From Actinobacteria bacterium HGW-Actinobacteria-6 (lineage in GTDB: Bacteria > Actinomycetota > Coriobacteriia > Anaerosomatales > Anaerosomataceae): 64,000 bases of DNA. Of this stretch, positions 33,018 through 42,807 are shown in pieces. The stretch lies in NCBI GenBank assembly GCA_002841295.1, contig PHEU01000003.1, forward strand, positions 25,884-89,883, given 5' to 3'. The notes below the pieces were generated by a model, which saw only the letters and a program-made list of their open reading frames with translations, searched no databases and was not told where the DNA came from. Positions within the stretch are counted from its first letter, which is position 1, and each line of letters opens with the position of its first letter. The translations under genes were made by a program, and so were the position numbers.

Positions 33018-33937
33018 CCGAGCGCCACCATGCGCTCGACGGCGGCAAGCGCGCGCACGCGGACGTCCTCGGCGACCGTGACTTCTCCGGTCATGTCGCG
33101 GAGGCAGTCGCGGACCTTCGTGAGCGACGTGAGCTTCATGTTGGGGCAGAGCATCTTGGGCTCGACGTTGTAGAAGCGCTTGCCGCGAGCGGCCTTGGCC
33201 AAACCGTGCAGCAGGCCGGCTTCGGTCACAACCACGAACTCGTCGGCCGGGGAGCTCGCCACGTGGCGAAGCATGCCGCTCGTGGAGAGCACGGCGTCGG
33301 CAAGGGCGTTCACCTCGGGGCGGCACTCGGGGTGCGTGAGCACCTCGGCCAGCGGGTGGATGTCCATCATCTCGACGACCATCTCGGGCGTGACCTCATC
33401 GTGGACCGGGCAGTAGCCGTCCCACGCGATGACCTCGACCTCAGGCAGCTGCGAAGCGACCCACGCCGCAAGGTTGCGATCCGGCGCGAAGAGTACCTTC
33501 GGGACGCCGAGCGAGCGCACGACCTCGACGGCGTTCGCCGAGGTGCAGCAGATGTCGGTCTCGGCTTTCACTTCTGCCGAGGAGTTCACGTACGTCACAA
33601 GCGGCAGGCCGGGGTGCTCGGCTTTGAACGCGCGCGCCTGCTCGGCCGTGATCATGTCGGCCATGGGGCAGCCGGCACCGGGCTCGGGCAGGAGCACCGT
33701 CTTGCCGGGCGAGAGGATCTTCGCGGTCTCGGCCATGAAATGCACGCCCGCGAACACGATCACCGAAGCGTCCGTGGCCGCCGCTTCGCGCGAAAGCCCG
33801 AGCGAGTCGCCCACGAACGATGCGGCGTCTTGCACCTCGGCACGCTGGTAGTTGTGCGCGATGACAACGGCGTCGCGCTCGCGCGCAAGGTGCCGGATCT
33901 CGGCCTGGATGGCGGTGATGTCTTCGCGCGGCGTCAT
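33014..33937 (-). CDS. nadA: Quinolinate synthase, [4Fe-4S] enzyme
   Basis: A 307-residue enzyme that condenses iminoaspartate with dihydroxyacetone phosphate to quinolinate. Diagnostic stretches are 'VIAHNYQRAEVQDAA', 'ICCTSANAVEVV', 'FAPDRNLAAWV', 'WDGYCPVHDEV', 'HPECRPEV' and 'PKMLCPNMKLTSL'. The cluster cysteines are expected in CCTSAN, CRPE and CPNM. The start is ATG 33935-33937; the longer frame to 34051 overlaps panC. It is immediately downstream of panC and overlaps nadB by GTGA. Confidence 0.95.
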   Translation of the reverse strand: MTPREDITAIQAEIRHLARERDAVVIAHNYQRAEVQDAASFVGDSLGLSREAAATDASVIVFAGVHFMAETAKILSPGKTVLLPEPGAGCPMADMITAEQARAFKAEHPGLPLVTYVNSSAEVKAETDICCTSANAVEVVRSLGVPKVLFAPDRNLAAWVASQLPEVEVIAWDGYCPVHDEVTPEMVVEMMDIHPLAEVLTHPECRPEVNALADAVLSTSGMLRHVASSPADEFVVVTEAGLLHGLAKAARGKRFYNVEPKMLCPNMKLTSLTKVRDCLRDMTGEVTVAEDVRVRALAAVERMVALG

Positions 33938-33938
33938 G

Positions 33939-34790
33939 TCAGACTCCCGTCGTAAGCTGCATGTTGTCGATAAGTCGGGTGTTGCCGAGGCGAACCGCGA
34001 CGATCGCGCGCGCCGGGGAGTCGAGCGTTGCGGGCTCCGTGAGCGTCGCAAGGTCTACAACAGCGGCGTAGTCGAGCGTGGCGAGGGGCTCCTCGGCAAT
34101 GCAGGCACGCATGGCGTCGGTGAGGAGCGCGATGTCACGCTCGCCGCCAAGCGCAAGCGTCTCGGCGGTGCGAAGCGCGCGGTAGAGCGCGGTGGCCGCG
34201 CGGCGCTCTTCTGGAGAAAGGTAGGCGTTGCGGCTGGAGAGAGCGAGACCGTCGGGCTCGCGGATGATCGGACACGGCACCACGCGCACGGCCGCATCAA
34301 GGTCGCATACCATGCGCTTGATGATCGTGAGCTGCTGGAAGTCCTTCTCGCCAAAGAACGCGAGGTCCGGCTGAACGATATTGAGGAGCTTGGAGACCAC
34401 GGTGCACACGCCACCGAAGTGGCCTGGCCGGATAGCGCCTTCCCAAAGCTCGCCGAGCGGACCTGGTATGACCTCAACCTGCGCGTCGGCGGCGTACATC
34501 GACGCTGTCGTCGGTGTGAAGAGCAAATCGGCGCCCTCAGCCTTGAGCAGCTGCATGTCGTGCTCAAGGTCGCGCGGGTACGCCTCGAAGTCCTCGCCCG
34601 GCCCGAACTGCGTCGGGTTCACGAAGATGGAAACCGCCACGTAGTCGGCGCGCTCGCACGCCGCGCGCACAAGCGACAGGTGGCCTTCGTGCAGCGCGCC
34701 CATAGTCGGGATGAGCGCGATGCGCTTCCCCTCACGTCGTGCGGCAAGAACCGCCTGACGAACTTCCTCCTTGGAGACAACTCGCTCCAT
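33939..34790 (-). CDS. panC: Pantoate-beta-alanine ligase
   Basis: A 283-residue ligase forming pantothenate from pantoate, beta-alanine and ATP. The N-terminal nucleotide-binding motif is 'IPTMGALHEGHLSLVRAA' with the HxGH-like HEGH. 'SIFVNPTQFGPGEDFEAYPR' and 'FFGEKDFQQLTIIKRMV' follow, then 'EPDGLALSSRNAYLSPEER' with the KMSKS-like region. It lies 2 bp after the panB stop and 1 bp before the nadA start, so pan and nad genes are one transcript. Confidence 0.96.
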   Translation of the reverse strand: MERVVSKEEVRQAVLAARREGKRIALIPTMGALHEGHLSLVRAACERADYVAVSIFVNPTQFGPGEDFEAYPRDLEHDMQLLKAEGADLLFTPTTASMYAADAQVEVIPGPLGELWEGAIRPGHFGGVCTVVSKLLNIVQPDLAFFGEKDFQQLTIIKRMVCDLDAAVRVVPCPIIREPDGLALSSRNAYLSPEERRAATALYRALRTAETLALGGERDIALLTDAMRACIAEEPLATLDYAAVVDLATLTEPATLDSPARAIVAVRLGNTRLIDNMQLTTGV

Positions 34791-34792
34791 GC

Positions 34793-35674
34793 TTACTCGT
34801 CCTCCCCCGGTGTGAGTGGCAGTGCCACTTCAAGCTCGCCGATGACCTCGGCGTCAAGATGCGTCAGGTTCTCCTCGGCAGGAAATGCGCCCGAGCGGAC
34901 CTCGGCGGTGTATGCGCCGATGGCCGAGCGGATCGCGTCGCCCACGTCGGCGTAGCGCTTGGCGTGCTTCGGCTTGAACGTGCCCAGGCCGAGTAGGTCG
35001 TGGAAGACCTGCACCTGACCGTCGCAACCGCCGCCGGCGCCGATGCCGATCGTCGGGATCGAGACCTCTTCGGAGACGATGGCGGCCAGTTCTGCCGGCA
35101 CGAGCTCCAGTACGATCGCGAACGCACCCGCCGCCTCAAGCGCGAGCGCGTCTTGCACGAGCGCAATGGCCGAGTCGGTCTCGCGACCCTGCACTTTGAA
35201 GCCGCCGAACACGTTCACCGACTGCGGCGTGAGGCCGATGTGGCCCATAACCGGAATGCCGGCAGCAACGATGCGCTCGACGGTCGGGGCAATGGACGCA
35301 CCACCTTCAAGCTTGACGGCGGTGGCGCCCGCCTCGGCAAGGAAGCGACCGGCGTTGCGGACGGCTTCTTCCGGCGAGATCTGGAAGCTCAAAAACGGCA
35401 TGTCGGCAACGATGAGTGCTCGCGACGTGCCGCGAACGACTGCCGCCGTGTGCCGCAGCATGTCATCGAGCGTGACCGGCAGCGTGCTGTCGTGCCCGAG
35501 TACGACCATGCCAAGCGAATCGCCGACGAGGATCGAGTCCACGCCGGCCTCCTCGGCCAAACGTGCTGAGGGTGCGTCGTACGCGGTGACCATCACGATG
35601 GGGTCCCCTGCTGATTTCATCTCGCGCAGGGTTGCGGTGGTGACGCGCGCCTTGATGCTGGTGGTGGCGCTCAT
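34793..35674 (-). CDS. panB: 3-methyl-2-oxobutanoate hydroxymethyltransferase
   Basis: A 293-residue enzyme, the first step of pantothenate synthesis, which adds a hydroxymethyl group from methylene-tetrahydrofolate to ketoisovalerate. Signatures are '[19 protein letters not shown]', '[20 protein letters not shown]', '[17 protein letters not shown]', '[20 protein letters not shown]' and '[20 protein letters not shown]'. The start ATG 35672-35674 has a GGAAGGAG box. An extended -10 promoter lies about 70 bp upstream. The folate genes next door supply its cosubstrate. Confidence 0.96.
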   Translation of the reverse strand: MSATTSIKARVTTATLREMKSAGDPIVMVTAYDAPSARLAEEAGVDSILVGDSLGMVVLGHDSTLPVTLDDMLRHTAAVVRGTSRALIVADMPFLSFQISPEEAVRNAGRFLAEAGATAVKLEGGASIAPTVERIVAAGIPVMGHIGLTPQSVNVFGGFKVQGRETDSAIALVQDALALEAAGAFAIVLELVPAELAAIVSEEVSIPTIGIGAGGGCDGQVQVFHDLLGLGTFKPKHAKRYADVGDAIRSAIGAYTAEVRSGAFPAEENLTHLDAEVIGELEVALPLTPGEDE

Positions 35675-35743
35675 CTGTAGCTCCTTCCCGGCAGTCCCGG
35701 CCCCGAACGCGGGGTCCAGGCAGCCCTTAACGGGTGGGGTTGG

Positions 35744-35752
35744 ATTATAGCA
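35744..35752 (-). promoter_or_regulatory. Extended -10 promoter of the panB-panC-nadABC unit
   Basis: On the minus strand TGCTATAAT (35752-35744) is a perfect extended -10 element (TGN before TATAAT); no good -35 is visible. The leader of about 60 nt contains a small CCCCG-CGTT-CGGGG hairpin. This separates the pan/nad genes from the upstream folate genes. Confidence 0.5.
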
Positions 35753-35778
35753 CCGAGGAAGGGGCGAGGGCGCGACCG

Positions 35779-37110
35779 CTACTCCCGCGTTCGCGCCTCT
35801 GCCAGCGCTTTTCGCGCGGCGATGGCGTTCTCTCTCGGCACCATGAGGCGGATCGTCTCGGCAGCACCGTAGGCCGGCATGCCGGGAGACCCGAAGATCG
35901 GTGGCGGGTCGATCACGGCCGGAATCCCCGCCGACTGCAGCACGCCGAGGTGGATTTGCAGCTGCATCGATCCGCCGTACCCCACGAGCCCGCCCTGTTC
36001 GGCAGTCTGGATAGTCACCCACGCGGCTTCGTCCTCGGCTGGCCCGCTCTCAACCGCCGGCACGTACGGCTCAGGGAACTCCATTGGCTGGGGTCCGTCG
36101 TCGTCGCCAGCGCTCACGGTTGCGCGCGTGAAACCGGGCACCGCACCGAGCACGCCGGTGATGCGCCCAAGCATGGCGCGCACAGCCGAAATCGCCGAGC
36201 CGTCGGGCATGGTGACCCTCGGGTCCACCTCAAGCAGCGGCACCACCACGAACGCCCGCTCAAGCATGCGCGGGTGCGGGATCGTGAGATCGGGGCGCAC
36301 CCACTCTTCGTCGCCAAAGAGCAAGAGGTCCAAGTCGATCGTCCTCGGCCCATACCGTTCTTCGCGCACCCTGCCGAGGGAGTCCTCGATGCCCTGGAGC
36401 GCCTCCAGTAGCTGGTCGGCCTGAAGCTCGGTCGCCACGACCGCAACGGCGTTCGCGTACACCGGCTGCTCAACGCCGCCCCACGGCTCCGACTCGTACA
36501 CGCGAGAGACCGCAAGGCCCTCGGTCGCCGGAATCTCGCCGATGGCACGAAGTGCCTCGGCCAGGTTCTCCGGTCTGTCGCCGAGGTTCGACCCAAGCCC
36601 GATGTACGCGAGCGTCTTGTGTCTTTGCTCCTCAAGCATCGGCCAGCCGAGAAGTGCCCGCCAGCCCTTGGGTGCCTCGTGCGCCCCGGATGCTATCGGG
36701 ATGATTGGCGAATCCGGCCCGCGGACCGCAGCCTCGGCTGCCGCAAGCGCCTCGGGGTCGTCGACCCCGGACTCGTCCCACTGCGCCTCAGGCACGTCGT
36801 CCCAGGACTCATCGTCGGCGAAATCGGGCTGATCGACGATCTCACCAGGCTCCGCCCACGCAAGCTTCACGCCCGGAGGCGACTCTTCGCCTAGCAACTC
36901 ACGGGCGGCGGCCAGCTCAGCTGCGACCACCTTCAGCTTGAAATGCGGGTTGCTGAAGATGCTCGTCACGCCAAGGCGGGAGTCGTACGGGTCCCATAGC
37001 ACGCCGATTCCGGCCGCCGTGAGCTCCTCGGCCACAGCGCTCAGCATGATCGCGTCACCGGCGTTCTCAGCCACGATCACCCAATCAGGCATGTCCTCCC
37101 AAGAACTCAC
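35779..37110 (-). CDS. folK: Fusion protein: FolK (hydroxymethyldihydropterin pyrophosphokinase) flanked by two DUF2007-like domains
   Basis: A 443-residue protein, far longer than the usual 160-residue FolK. The central part (about residues 165-315) is FolK: '[20 protein letters not shown]', '[11 protein letters not shown]', '[15 protein letters not shown]' and '[19 protein letters not shown]'. It transfers pyrophosphate from ATP to 6-hydroxymethyl-dihydropterin. Residues about 8-75 ([20 protein letters not shown]...GIGVLWDP) and the last 85 (about 360-440) look like DUF2007 signal-transducing domains. Acidic linkers join the parts. The GTG start overlaps the folP stop (GTGA); the longer frame to 37209 is a shadow. 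Confidence 0.85.
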   Translation of the reverse strand: MSSWEDMPDWVIVAENAGDAIMLSAVAEELTAAGIGVLWDPYDSRLGVTSIFSNPHFKLKVVAAELAAARELLGEESPPGVKLAWAEPGEIVDQPDFADDESWDDVPEAQWDESGVDDPEALAAAEAAVRGPDSPIIPIASGAHEAPKGWRALLGWPMLEEQRHKTLAYIGLGSNLGDRPENLAEALRAIGEIPATEGLAVSRVYESEPWGGVEQPVYANAVAVVATELQADQLLEALQGIEDSLGRVREERYGPRTIDLDLLLFGDEEWVRPDLTIPHPRMLERAFVVVPLLEVDPRVTMPDGSAISAVRAMLGRITGVLGAVPGFTRATVSAGDDDGPQPMEFPEPYVPAVESGPAEDEAAWVTIQTAEQGGLVGYGGSMQLQIHLGVLQSAGIPAVIDPPPIFGSPGMPAYGAAETIRLMVPRENAIAARKALAEARTRE

Positions 37111-37949
37111 GCGCTCTCTCCCTCGATCGCCCGCCACATGCGGAGCACCCGCACGGTCTCGTTCACGTCGTGGACCCGCACGATGTCGGCACCGTGCGCG
37201 GCCGACCACGCCGCTATCGCGAGGCTGCCCTCAAGCCGCTGCTTGGGGTCGGGCTCATCAAGCACCATGCCGATGAGGCTCTTGCGCGACGAGCCCACAA
37301 GCACCGGATAGCCGTACGCTGCAAGTTCGGGCAGCCGCCGCAGCAACTCCAGGTTCTGCTCGAGCGTCTTACCAAAGCCGATTCCCGGGTCGATACAGAT
37401 GCGCTCGCGCGCAACGCCGAGCTCTTCCAGCGTGCGCGCCCTGCCGAGTAGGTAGCGACCGACCTCATCAGCCACGTCACCGTAGTGCGGCTCGGCCTGC
37501 ATCGTCTTCGGCTCGCCCAGCATGTGCATGATCACAAGACCCGCATCACAGCCGAGAGCGACATCAAGCATCTCAGGGTCTCGGAAGCCCGAGACGTCGT
37601 TCACGATGCTCGCGCCTGCTTGGACCGCCGCGCGCGCGACGCTTGCATGACGGGTGTCCACCGAGACCGGCACGCCAAAGTCGCGGGCGAGTGTGCTCAC
37701 AACGGGCCGCACCCGCGAGATCTCCTCGGCAGGTGAGACCTCGTCGGCACCGGGGCGCGTGGACTCCCCGCCTACGTCGATGATCGCGGCTCCGTCGGCA
37801 ACCATCTGCCGACCGTGTTCAACCGCCAAGATGGGATCGTCGAACTCGCCACCGTCGGAGAAGGAATCGGGCGTGGCGTTCAGCACGCCCATAACGAGCG
37901 TGACATCAAGCGACAGCTCGAAGCGGCCACAGCGCCAGACCCGATCCAC
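37107..37949 (-). CDS. folP: Dihydropteroate synthase
   Basis: A 280-residue TIM-barrel enzyme that joins para-aminobenzoate to the pterin pyrophosphate made by FolK. Signatures are 'MGVLNATPDSFSDGGEFDD', 'IIDVGGESTRPGADEVS', 'VSVDTRHASVARAAVQAGA', 'IVNDVSGFRDPEM', 'DPGIGFGKTLEQNLELLRRL' and 'VGSSRKSLIGMVLD'. It is the target of sulphonamides. The GTG start lies 5 bp after the folE stop, and folE-folP-folK read as one unit. Confidence 0.95.
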   Translation of the reverse strand: MDRVWRCGRFELSLDVTLVMGVLNATPDSFSDGGEFDDPILAVEHGRQMVADGAAIIDVGGESTRPGADEVSPAEEISRVRPVVSTLARDFGVPVSVDTRHASVARAAVQAGASIVNDVSGFRDPEMLDVALGCDAGLVIMHMLGEPKTMQAEPHYGDVADEVGRYLLGRARTLEELGVARERICIDPGIGFGKTLEQNLELLRRLPELAAYGYPVLVGSSRKSLIGMVLDEPDPKQRLEGSLAIAAWSAAHGADIVRVHDVNETVRVLRMWRAIEGESA

Positions 37950-37954
37950 CTGCC

Positions 37955-38518
37955 CTACGCCCCCTTGATGAGCGACATCGCCTCGGCACGCGTTGCGATG
38001 TTCTTGGCGAAGATGCCGCGAACGGCAGAGGTCGTGGTGGTTGCACCAGGCTTCTGGACGCCGCGCATCGACATGCAGAGGTGCTCGGCCTCAATGACGA
38101 CCATCACGCCCTGCGGATCGAGGTGCTCGACGATCGTGTCGGCGATCTGCGACGTGAGGCGCTCTTGCACCTGCGGGCGCTTCGCGAAAACGTCGACCAC
38201 GCGTGCAAGCTTGGAGAGCCCACAGATGCGGCCGTCTTTGCCCGGGATGTACGCCACATGGGCGCGACCGACGAATGGAAGCAAATGGTGCTCGCACACC
38301 GAGTAGAGCGGGATATCGCGGATGAGCACCATCTCTTGATGACCCTCATTGAAGGTCACGCGGAAGTGCTCGGCGGCATCTTGGTTGAGGCCCGCGAAGA
38401 TCTCCTCGTACATGCTGGCGACGCGACGCGGTGTGTCGAGAAGGCCTTCTCGGCCGGGATCCTCACCAACGCCTTCGAGGATGAGACGCACACCTTGCTC
38501 TATCTTCTCGCGATCCAT
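37955..38518 (-). CDS. folE: GTP cyclohydrolase I
   Basis: A 187-residue enzyme that opens GTP to dihydroneopterin triphosphate, the first step of folate synthesis. Active-site stretches are '[20 protein letters not shown]' with zinc-binding Cys and His, '[20 protein letters not shown]', '[17 protein letters not shown]' with the second zinc Cys, and 'TSAVRGIF'. I chose ATG 38516-38518; an in-frame start seven codons upstream is possible. A strong hairpin separates it from tadC. Confidence 0.95.
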   Translation of the reverse strand: MDREKIEQGVRLILEGVGEDPGREGLLDTPRRVASMYEEIFAGLNQDAAEHFRVTFNEGHQEMVLIRDIPLYSVCEHHLLPFVGRAHVAYIPGKDGRICGLSKLARVVDVFAKRPQVQERLTSQIADTIVEHLDPQGVMVVIEAEHLCMSMRGVQKPGATTTTSAVRGIFAKNIATRAEAMSLIKGA

Positions 38519-38540
38519 GACCCGCTCCCGTGAACACAAC

Positions 38541-38570
38541 TGGGGGACACTGCTCTCACAGTATCCCCCA
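38541..38570 (-). terminator. Hairpin between tadC and folE, probable terminator
   Basis: TGGGGGATACTG and CAGTGTCCCCCA (minus strand) form a 12-bp stem with one G-U pair and a six-base loop. There is no long U-tract after it, so termination may be partial. It lies just after the tad operon and 22 bp before folE. Confidence 0.5.
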
Positions 38571-38599
38571 TCGGGAGGTATCGCCGGTAGTCGCGGCCG

Positions 38600-39529
38600 C
38601 TACGGGATGAGCCCGAAGGCGCGACCGATGGAAACGAGCGCCGGCCCAAGGACCACGATGAGCGTAGCAGGCAGGATGCAGAGCACGAGCGGGAAGACGA
38701 TCTTGACCGGCGCCTTCTGCGCGATCTCTTCGGCACGCTGGCGACGCTTAACGCGCATCTCCTTCGCTTGCGAACGCAAGACGTTCGAGACGCTGATGCC
38801 GAACACGTCAGCCTGAACCATCGACGTCACGAACGTGGAGACCTCGGGCACGTCGGTTCGCTCAGCGAGGTGCCTGTACGCGTCAGTACGCGGGATGCCG
38901 GCCTGGATCTCCTGCAACATGCGCGCGAACTCCTCGGCAAGAGGGCCGTGACTATTCGCGACGAGCTTCGCCACCGCCTGGTCGAAGCCGAGACCCGCCT
39001 CGACGCTGATGGTCAGCATGTCGAGCATGTCCGGCAGCGCGCGCCTGACGGCAAGCTGTCGCTTGTTGACGGCCGACCACAGCGCGATGTCGGGCACAAA
39101 GAAACCGACAACAGCAGCCACAAGACTCCCAAACAGCACCCCGCCGCCGAATCCGCGAAAGAGACCGTAGACGAACACGCACGTGATGTACGCTACGACC
39201 GCGCAAACCGCCTTATATGTGAGCAACCCACTCACTTCTATCCCGCGCGGATTCCCCGCCTTCGTCAGCCGCAGCCGCAGCCGCTCTACGTACGCGTCCG
39301 GCACGAGCGCACGAAGCCCGCCGAGAAGCGACGAACCGAGCGGACGGGTTATGCGCTCCCCAAAGGGCTTGAGCACCGGCGCGGCATCAGCCACTTGCGA
39401 GCGCTCGTATGCGCTAAGACCTGCCAGGCGACGCTTCACACGCCGCTCCTCAGAGAACAGCAGATCGAAGACCGTGAACGCCAAGAGCGCTGCGCCGACA
39501 CCGGCAAGAAGGACCGCGAGGACGTCCAT
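38600..39529 (-). CDS. tadC: Tad pilus inner-membrane platform protein TadC
   Basis: A 309-residue T2SSF-domain protein with hydrophobic segments at about residues 5-22, 103-145 and near the C-terminus. The core 'MLDMLTISVEAGLGFDQAVAKL' and 'FVTSMVQADVFGISVSNVLR' are the GspF/TadC signature. With TadB it forms the membrane platform on which TadA drives Flp pilin assembly. It is the last gene of the tad operon and begins at the base after the VWA-TadB stop. Confidence 0.9.
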   Translation of the reverse strand: MDVLAVLLAGVGAALLAFTVFDLLFSEERRVKRRLAGLSAYERSQVADAAPVLKPFGERITRPLGSSLLGGLRALVPDAYVERLRLRLTKAGNPRGIEVSGLLTYKAVCAVVAYITCVFVYGLFRGFGGGVLFGSLVAAVVGFFVPDIALWSAVNKRQLAVRRALPDMLDMLTISVEAGLGFDQAVAKLVANSHGPLAEEFARMLQEIQAGIPRTDAYRHLAERTDVPEVSTFVTSMVQADVFGISVSNVLRSQAKEMRVKRRQRAEEIAQKAPVKIVFPLVLCILPATLIVVLGPALVSIGRAFGLIP

Positions 39530-41443
39530 CTATATCTCCACCTTCGTAACACGATTGAGCCACACTGCACCGACCGTCAGAAGGACAGCACCGCCAATCG
39601 CCAGCACCCACCCAAAGCCAACGGTCAACATCCCCGACATGTAGCTCGGGTTCACGATCAGGATCGCCGTAAGCTCCACGAACGGCAGGAACAACAGGAT
39701 TCCTCCCGAGAGCCGACCCTCGGCGGTGAGCGAGCTGATGTGCCGCTTGAGCTCCGCGCGCTCTCGCATCGTCGATGCGACGATGTCGAGCACCTCTGCC
39801 AGGTTGCCGCCCACTTCTCGTTGAATAGCGATTGCCGAGACTGTCCACGTAAAGTCCTCGCTGCCAATTCGGGCAGCCATGTGATCAAGCGCTCGCTCGA
39901 TAGGAAGACCGAGCCGCGACTCGGTCTGCGCGCGCCCGAACTCACCGGACGCCGGTTGCGCCATCTGCTCGGCCACCAGGCCGACTGCCTGCAGAAATCC
40001 CCAGCCCGCGCGCAGCGAGCCAGCCAGCAGGTTCAGGACCTCTGGCAGCTGCGCTTCGAAAGCGGCGCGCCGCTTGTCGATGCGATTCTGCAAGAGCAGG
40101 AGCGGCATCACAACCGCTACCAGCGCGACGATGAGCGTTATCGCCAGCGACCTCGTAACGAGCATCGCAAAGAGCCCTGTCGCCAACACTAAGACGAGGT
40201 GCAAGTAGATGTACTCGGCAGGGCGAATCGGCAATCCGGCTCGCTCCAAACGCTCATGCATCATGCGTGTGAAGCCCCACCTGCCCGCCACGTACCCGAC
40301 GGCGCCACGCATCTTCGCCTGCAGTGCGGCGGGCGTTCCGGGCACGGCGGCGTCGGCACCATCCCCTTCAGCGTCGAGCTGGTCATAGAACTCAAGCCGC
40401 TCCAGCCCAAGGGATCGGCGCTGCAGCAACAAGAAGACGCCCCAGGCCAAGAGCATGACCGAAGAGAACACCAGTACGATCGAGGTAATCCTCAGCGCCA
40501 GGCTCGGGCTCGGCGAATCAAGTACCGGACCGGTCGCCGGCTCGGCATAGAGCGGATTCTGCATGGTAATGCCGCCAGCCGCTGTCTTATCGCCGAGCGA
40601 TGCCGTGACCTCGACCTCAAGGTCTTTCGTGTTGGGACCAAGGCTCTTGTATGTGACCAGATACTGCAGCCCGATCTCCTGCGAGAGTGCCTCGTAAATC
40701 GACAGCAGCTCACCCGAGTCGGCAGCGGCAACCGCCCTGCCACCCGTCTCGGCGGCAAGGGAACTGAGCGCCCGCGGATCCCACTCCTTCGAGCGGAGCG
40801 TGACCGCATAGACCGCAGCACCCGATGCCTTCAGCCGGTCAAGCGCCGTCTGGAAGCTCGCGACACTGACCGTGTCACCGCCATCGGACAGCAACACGAT
40901 GCTGCTCTGGCGGTCGCTGTTCTCGGTCGCGAGTGCGGCGGCGCGTACGAGCGCGTCATGCACGGCCGTCTCACCAGATGGCGTAAGACCATCAAGCGCC
41001 GAGAGAAGCGCGGTCCGGTCGTCAGTGAAGCCTTGCCTGACGCTCGGCTCGAACGCGAACGTCACGATTGCCGTCCGGTCTCCCACACCCATCGCCTCGA
41101 TGAACGCGCGGGCAGCAGCAGTCGCGTCCTCCAGCGCTGCCCCCTTCATGCTTCCGCTCGTGTCGAGCACGAGCACGACGTCCACCGGCTCGCGCGCCGC
41201 CTCAGCGGGGCTGCGCACGTCAGTGACATCAGCATCGACGCCGTTCTCCGACACGCGAAATGTCGGGGTGTCCGAGCCGGCACTCATGACGCTGCCCGGG
41301 AGCGTCACGGAAAGCGTCACGCCAGGAGGTTTGGCGGTGTCTTCAACACGCACACCGAGTGCAGCATCGGCAGCAAGCGCCGACACGGGCATGACGACCA
41401 GGGCCACCAGCAGCAGCGCGAGTGCTCTGCGCACTGCACTCAC
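39530..41443 (-). CDS. tadB: Fusion of an exported VWA domain with TadB
   Basis: A 637-residue protein. A signal peptide (residues 1-24) is followed by a von Willebrand A domain at about 85-270 with the MIDAS motif 'DVVLVLDTSGSMKG' and 'IVLLSDGGDTVSV'. A transmembrane segment at about 315-335 follows. The C-terminal half is TadB/T2SSF: 'VLNLLAGSLRAGWGFLQAVG', 'FTWTVSAIAIQREVGGNLAE' and the final hydrophobic pair. Ordinary TadB is about 300 residues and lacks the VWA part. The VWA domain would face outside, where it could bind pilin or wall ligands through a metal ion. GTGA overlap with tadA. Confidence 0.88.
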   Translation of the reverse strand: MSAVRRALALLLVALVVMPVSALAADAALGVRVEDTAKPPGVTLSVTLPGSVMSAGSDTPTFRVSENGVDADVTDVRSPAEAAREPVDVVLVLDTSGSMKGAALEDATAAARAFIEAMGVGDRTAIVTFAFEPSVRQGFTDDRTALLSALDGLTPSGETAVHDALVRAAALATENSDRQSSIVLLSDGGDTVSVASFQTALDRLKASGAAVYAVTLRSKEWDPRALSSLAAETGGRAVAAADSGELLSIYEALSQEIGLQYLVTYKSLGPNTKDLEVEVTASLGDKTAAGGITMQNPLYAEPATGPVLDSPSPSLALRITSIVLVFSSVMLLAWGVFLLLQRRSLGLERLEFYDQLDAEGDGADAAVPGTPAALQAKMRGAVGYVAGRWGFTRMMHERLERAGLPIRPAEYIYLHLVLVLATGLFAMLVTRSLAITLIVALVAVVMPLLLLQNRIDKRRAAFEAQLPEVLNLLAGSLRAGWGFLQAVGLVAEQMAQPASGEFGRAQTESRLGLPIERALDHMAARIGSEDFTWTVSAIAIQREVGGNLAEVLDIVASTMRERAELKRHISSLTAEGRLSGGILLFLPFVELTAILIVNPSYMSGMLTVGFGWVLAIGGAVLLTVGAVWLNRVTKVEI

Positions 41444-42807
41444 CTCCGCGCAGGAGGTTCGAAGGCAAACACCTCGGCGGGCAAATGGATGCCCAGGTCA
41501 TCGAGATGGGCCGCGAACTTGGGACGGAGCCCGGTACCCTTCAGGCGACCGAGGGAGCGGCCATCGTCATCCACGCCCATCGTGAAGTCGTAGTAGAAGA
41601 TGTCCTGGAGCACGACCGTGTCCGCTTCCATCCCCTCAACCTCAGTAATCTGCACGATTTTGCGCGAACCGTCCCGCAGGCGCTGCAGCTGGACAATCAT
41701 GTGCAGTGCCGAGGAGGCCTGCTCCCGAATCGCACGGACCGGCAGGTCGTAGCCGCTCAATAGCACCATCGTCTCCAATCGCGCGAGAGAGTCTCTCGGC
41801 GAGTTGGCGTGAATGGTCGACAGGGAGCCCTCATGACCCGTGTTCATCGCCTGGAGCATGTCGAGTGCCTCTGCTCCGCGCACCTCGCCGACGACGATGC
41901 GGTCGGGACGCATACGCAGCGCGTTGCGAACCAGGTCACGGATGGAGATCTGGCCCTTGCCTTCGATGTTCGGCGGGCGCGATTCCAGTCTCAGCACGTG
42001 GCTCTGACCGAGCCGCAGCTCCGCCGCATCCTCGATCGTCACGATCCGCTCATCGTCGGGCACGAACGCCGATACGACGTTGAGCAGCGTGGTCTTGCCA
42101 GTGCCCGTGCCACCCGAGATCAAGATATTGAGTCGTCCGCGTACGCATGCCTCCAGGAACTCAGCAGCATGGGCATCGAGCGTTCCAAACGCGATCAGAT
42201 CATCGATGGTGTACGGCTCCTGCGAGAACTTACGGATCGTCAGCATCGGACCATTGATTGCCAGAGGATGAATGATGGCGTTCACGCGGGACCCGTCTGG
42301 AAGCCGCGCGTCCACCATCGGGGAGGACTCGTCGATCCGGCGACCGACCTGGCCAACGATCTTGTCGATGATACGCATAAGGTGCGCCTCGTCGATGAAA
42401 CGCTGTCCCGTGAGATAGAGGCGTCCGCGGCGTTCCACGTAGACAGTGTCAGCGTTGTTGACCATCACTTCAGTGACTTCCGGGTCACTGAGCAGCGCCT
42501 GCAAAGGTCCATAGCCAAGGATGTTGTCGACCACATCGGCCGAGATCTCACGCCGGTCCGAGGCAGACAGCGGGGTGCTCTCCCGCCCGAGCAGCTCGCG
42601 GAGCTTCGCCTCGATTGAGGAACGCATCGCCGCCTCGTCGAGGTCCGGCATCGCGAGTTCGGTACCCATCTCCTCGATGAGCAGGTAGTGCAGGCTGCGT
42701 TTGATCACGTCCTTTGTACTATCGGCAATCTGCTCCGTCGCTCTATCACGCTCATCCACGACCTGCACAGTGCCCTGGGTCTGCCCCAGCCTCTCTCTAA
42801 GCGACAC
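41440..42807 (-). CDS. tadA: Tad secretion ATPase TadA (CpaF)
   Basis: A 455-residue cytoplasmic hexameric ATPase that powers Flp pilus assembly. Features in order are a helical N-terminal domain, '[20 protein letters not shown]', Walker [12 protein letters not shown] (about residue 230), '[13 protein letters not shown]' (Asp box), Walker B '[20 protein letters not shown]', and the His box '[14 protein letters not shown]'. The GTG start overlaps the cpaE/tadZ stop by 11 bp. Confidence 0.95.
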   Translation of the reverse strand: MSLRERLGQTQGTVQVVDERDRATEQIADSTKDVIKRSLHYLLIEEMGTELAMPDLDEAAMRSSIEAKLRELLGRESTPLSASDRREISADVVDNILGYGPLQALLSDPEVTEVMVNNADTVYVERRGRLYLTGQRFIDEAHLMRIIDKIVGQVGRRIDESSPMVDARLPDGSRVNAIIHPLAINGPMLTIRKFSQEPYTIDDLIAFGTLDAHAAEFLEACVRGRLNILISGGTGTGKTTLLNVVSAFVPDDERIVTIEDAAELRLGQSHVLRLESRPPNIEGKGQISIRDLVRNALRMRPDRIVVGEVRGAEALDMLQAMNTGHEGSLSTIHANSPRDSLARLETMVLLSGYDLPVRAIREQASSALHMIVQLQRLRDGSRKIVQITEVEGMEADTVVLQDIFYYDFTMGVDDDGRSLGRLKGTGLRPKFAAHLDDLGIHLPAEVFAFEPPARR

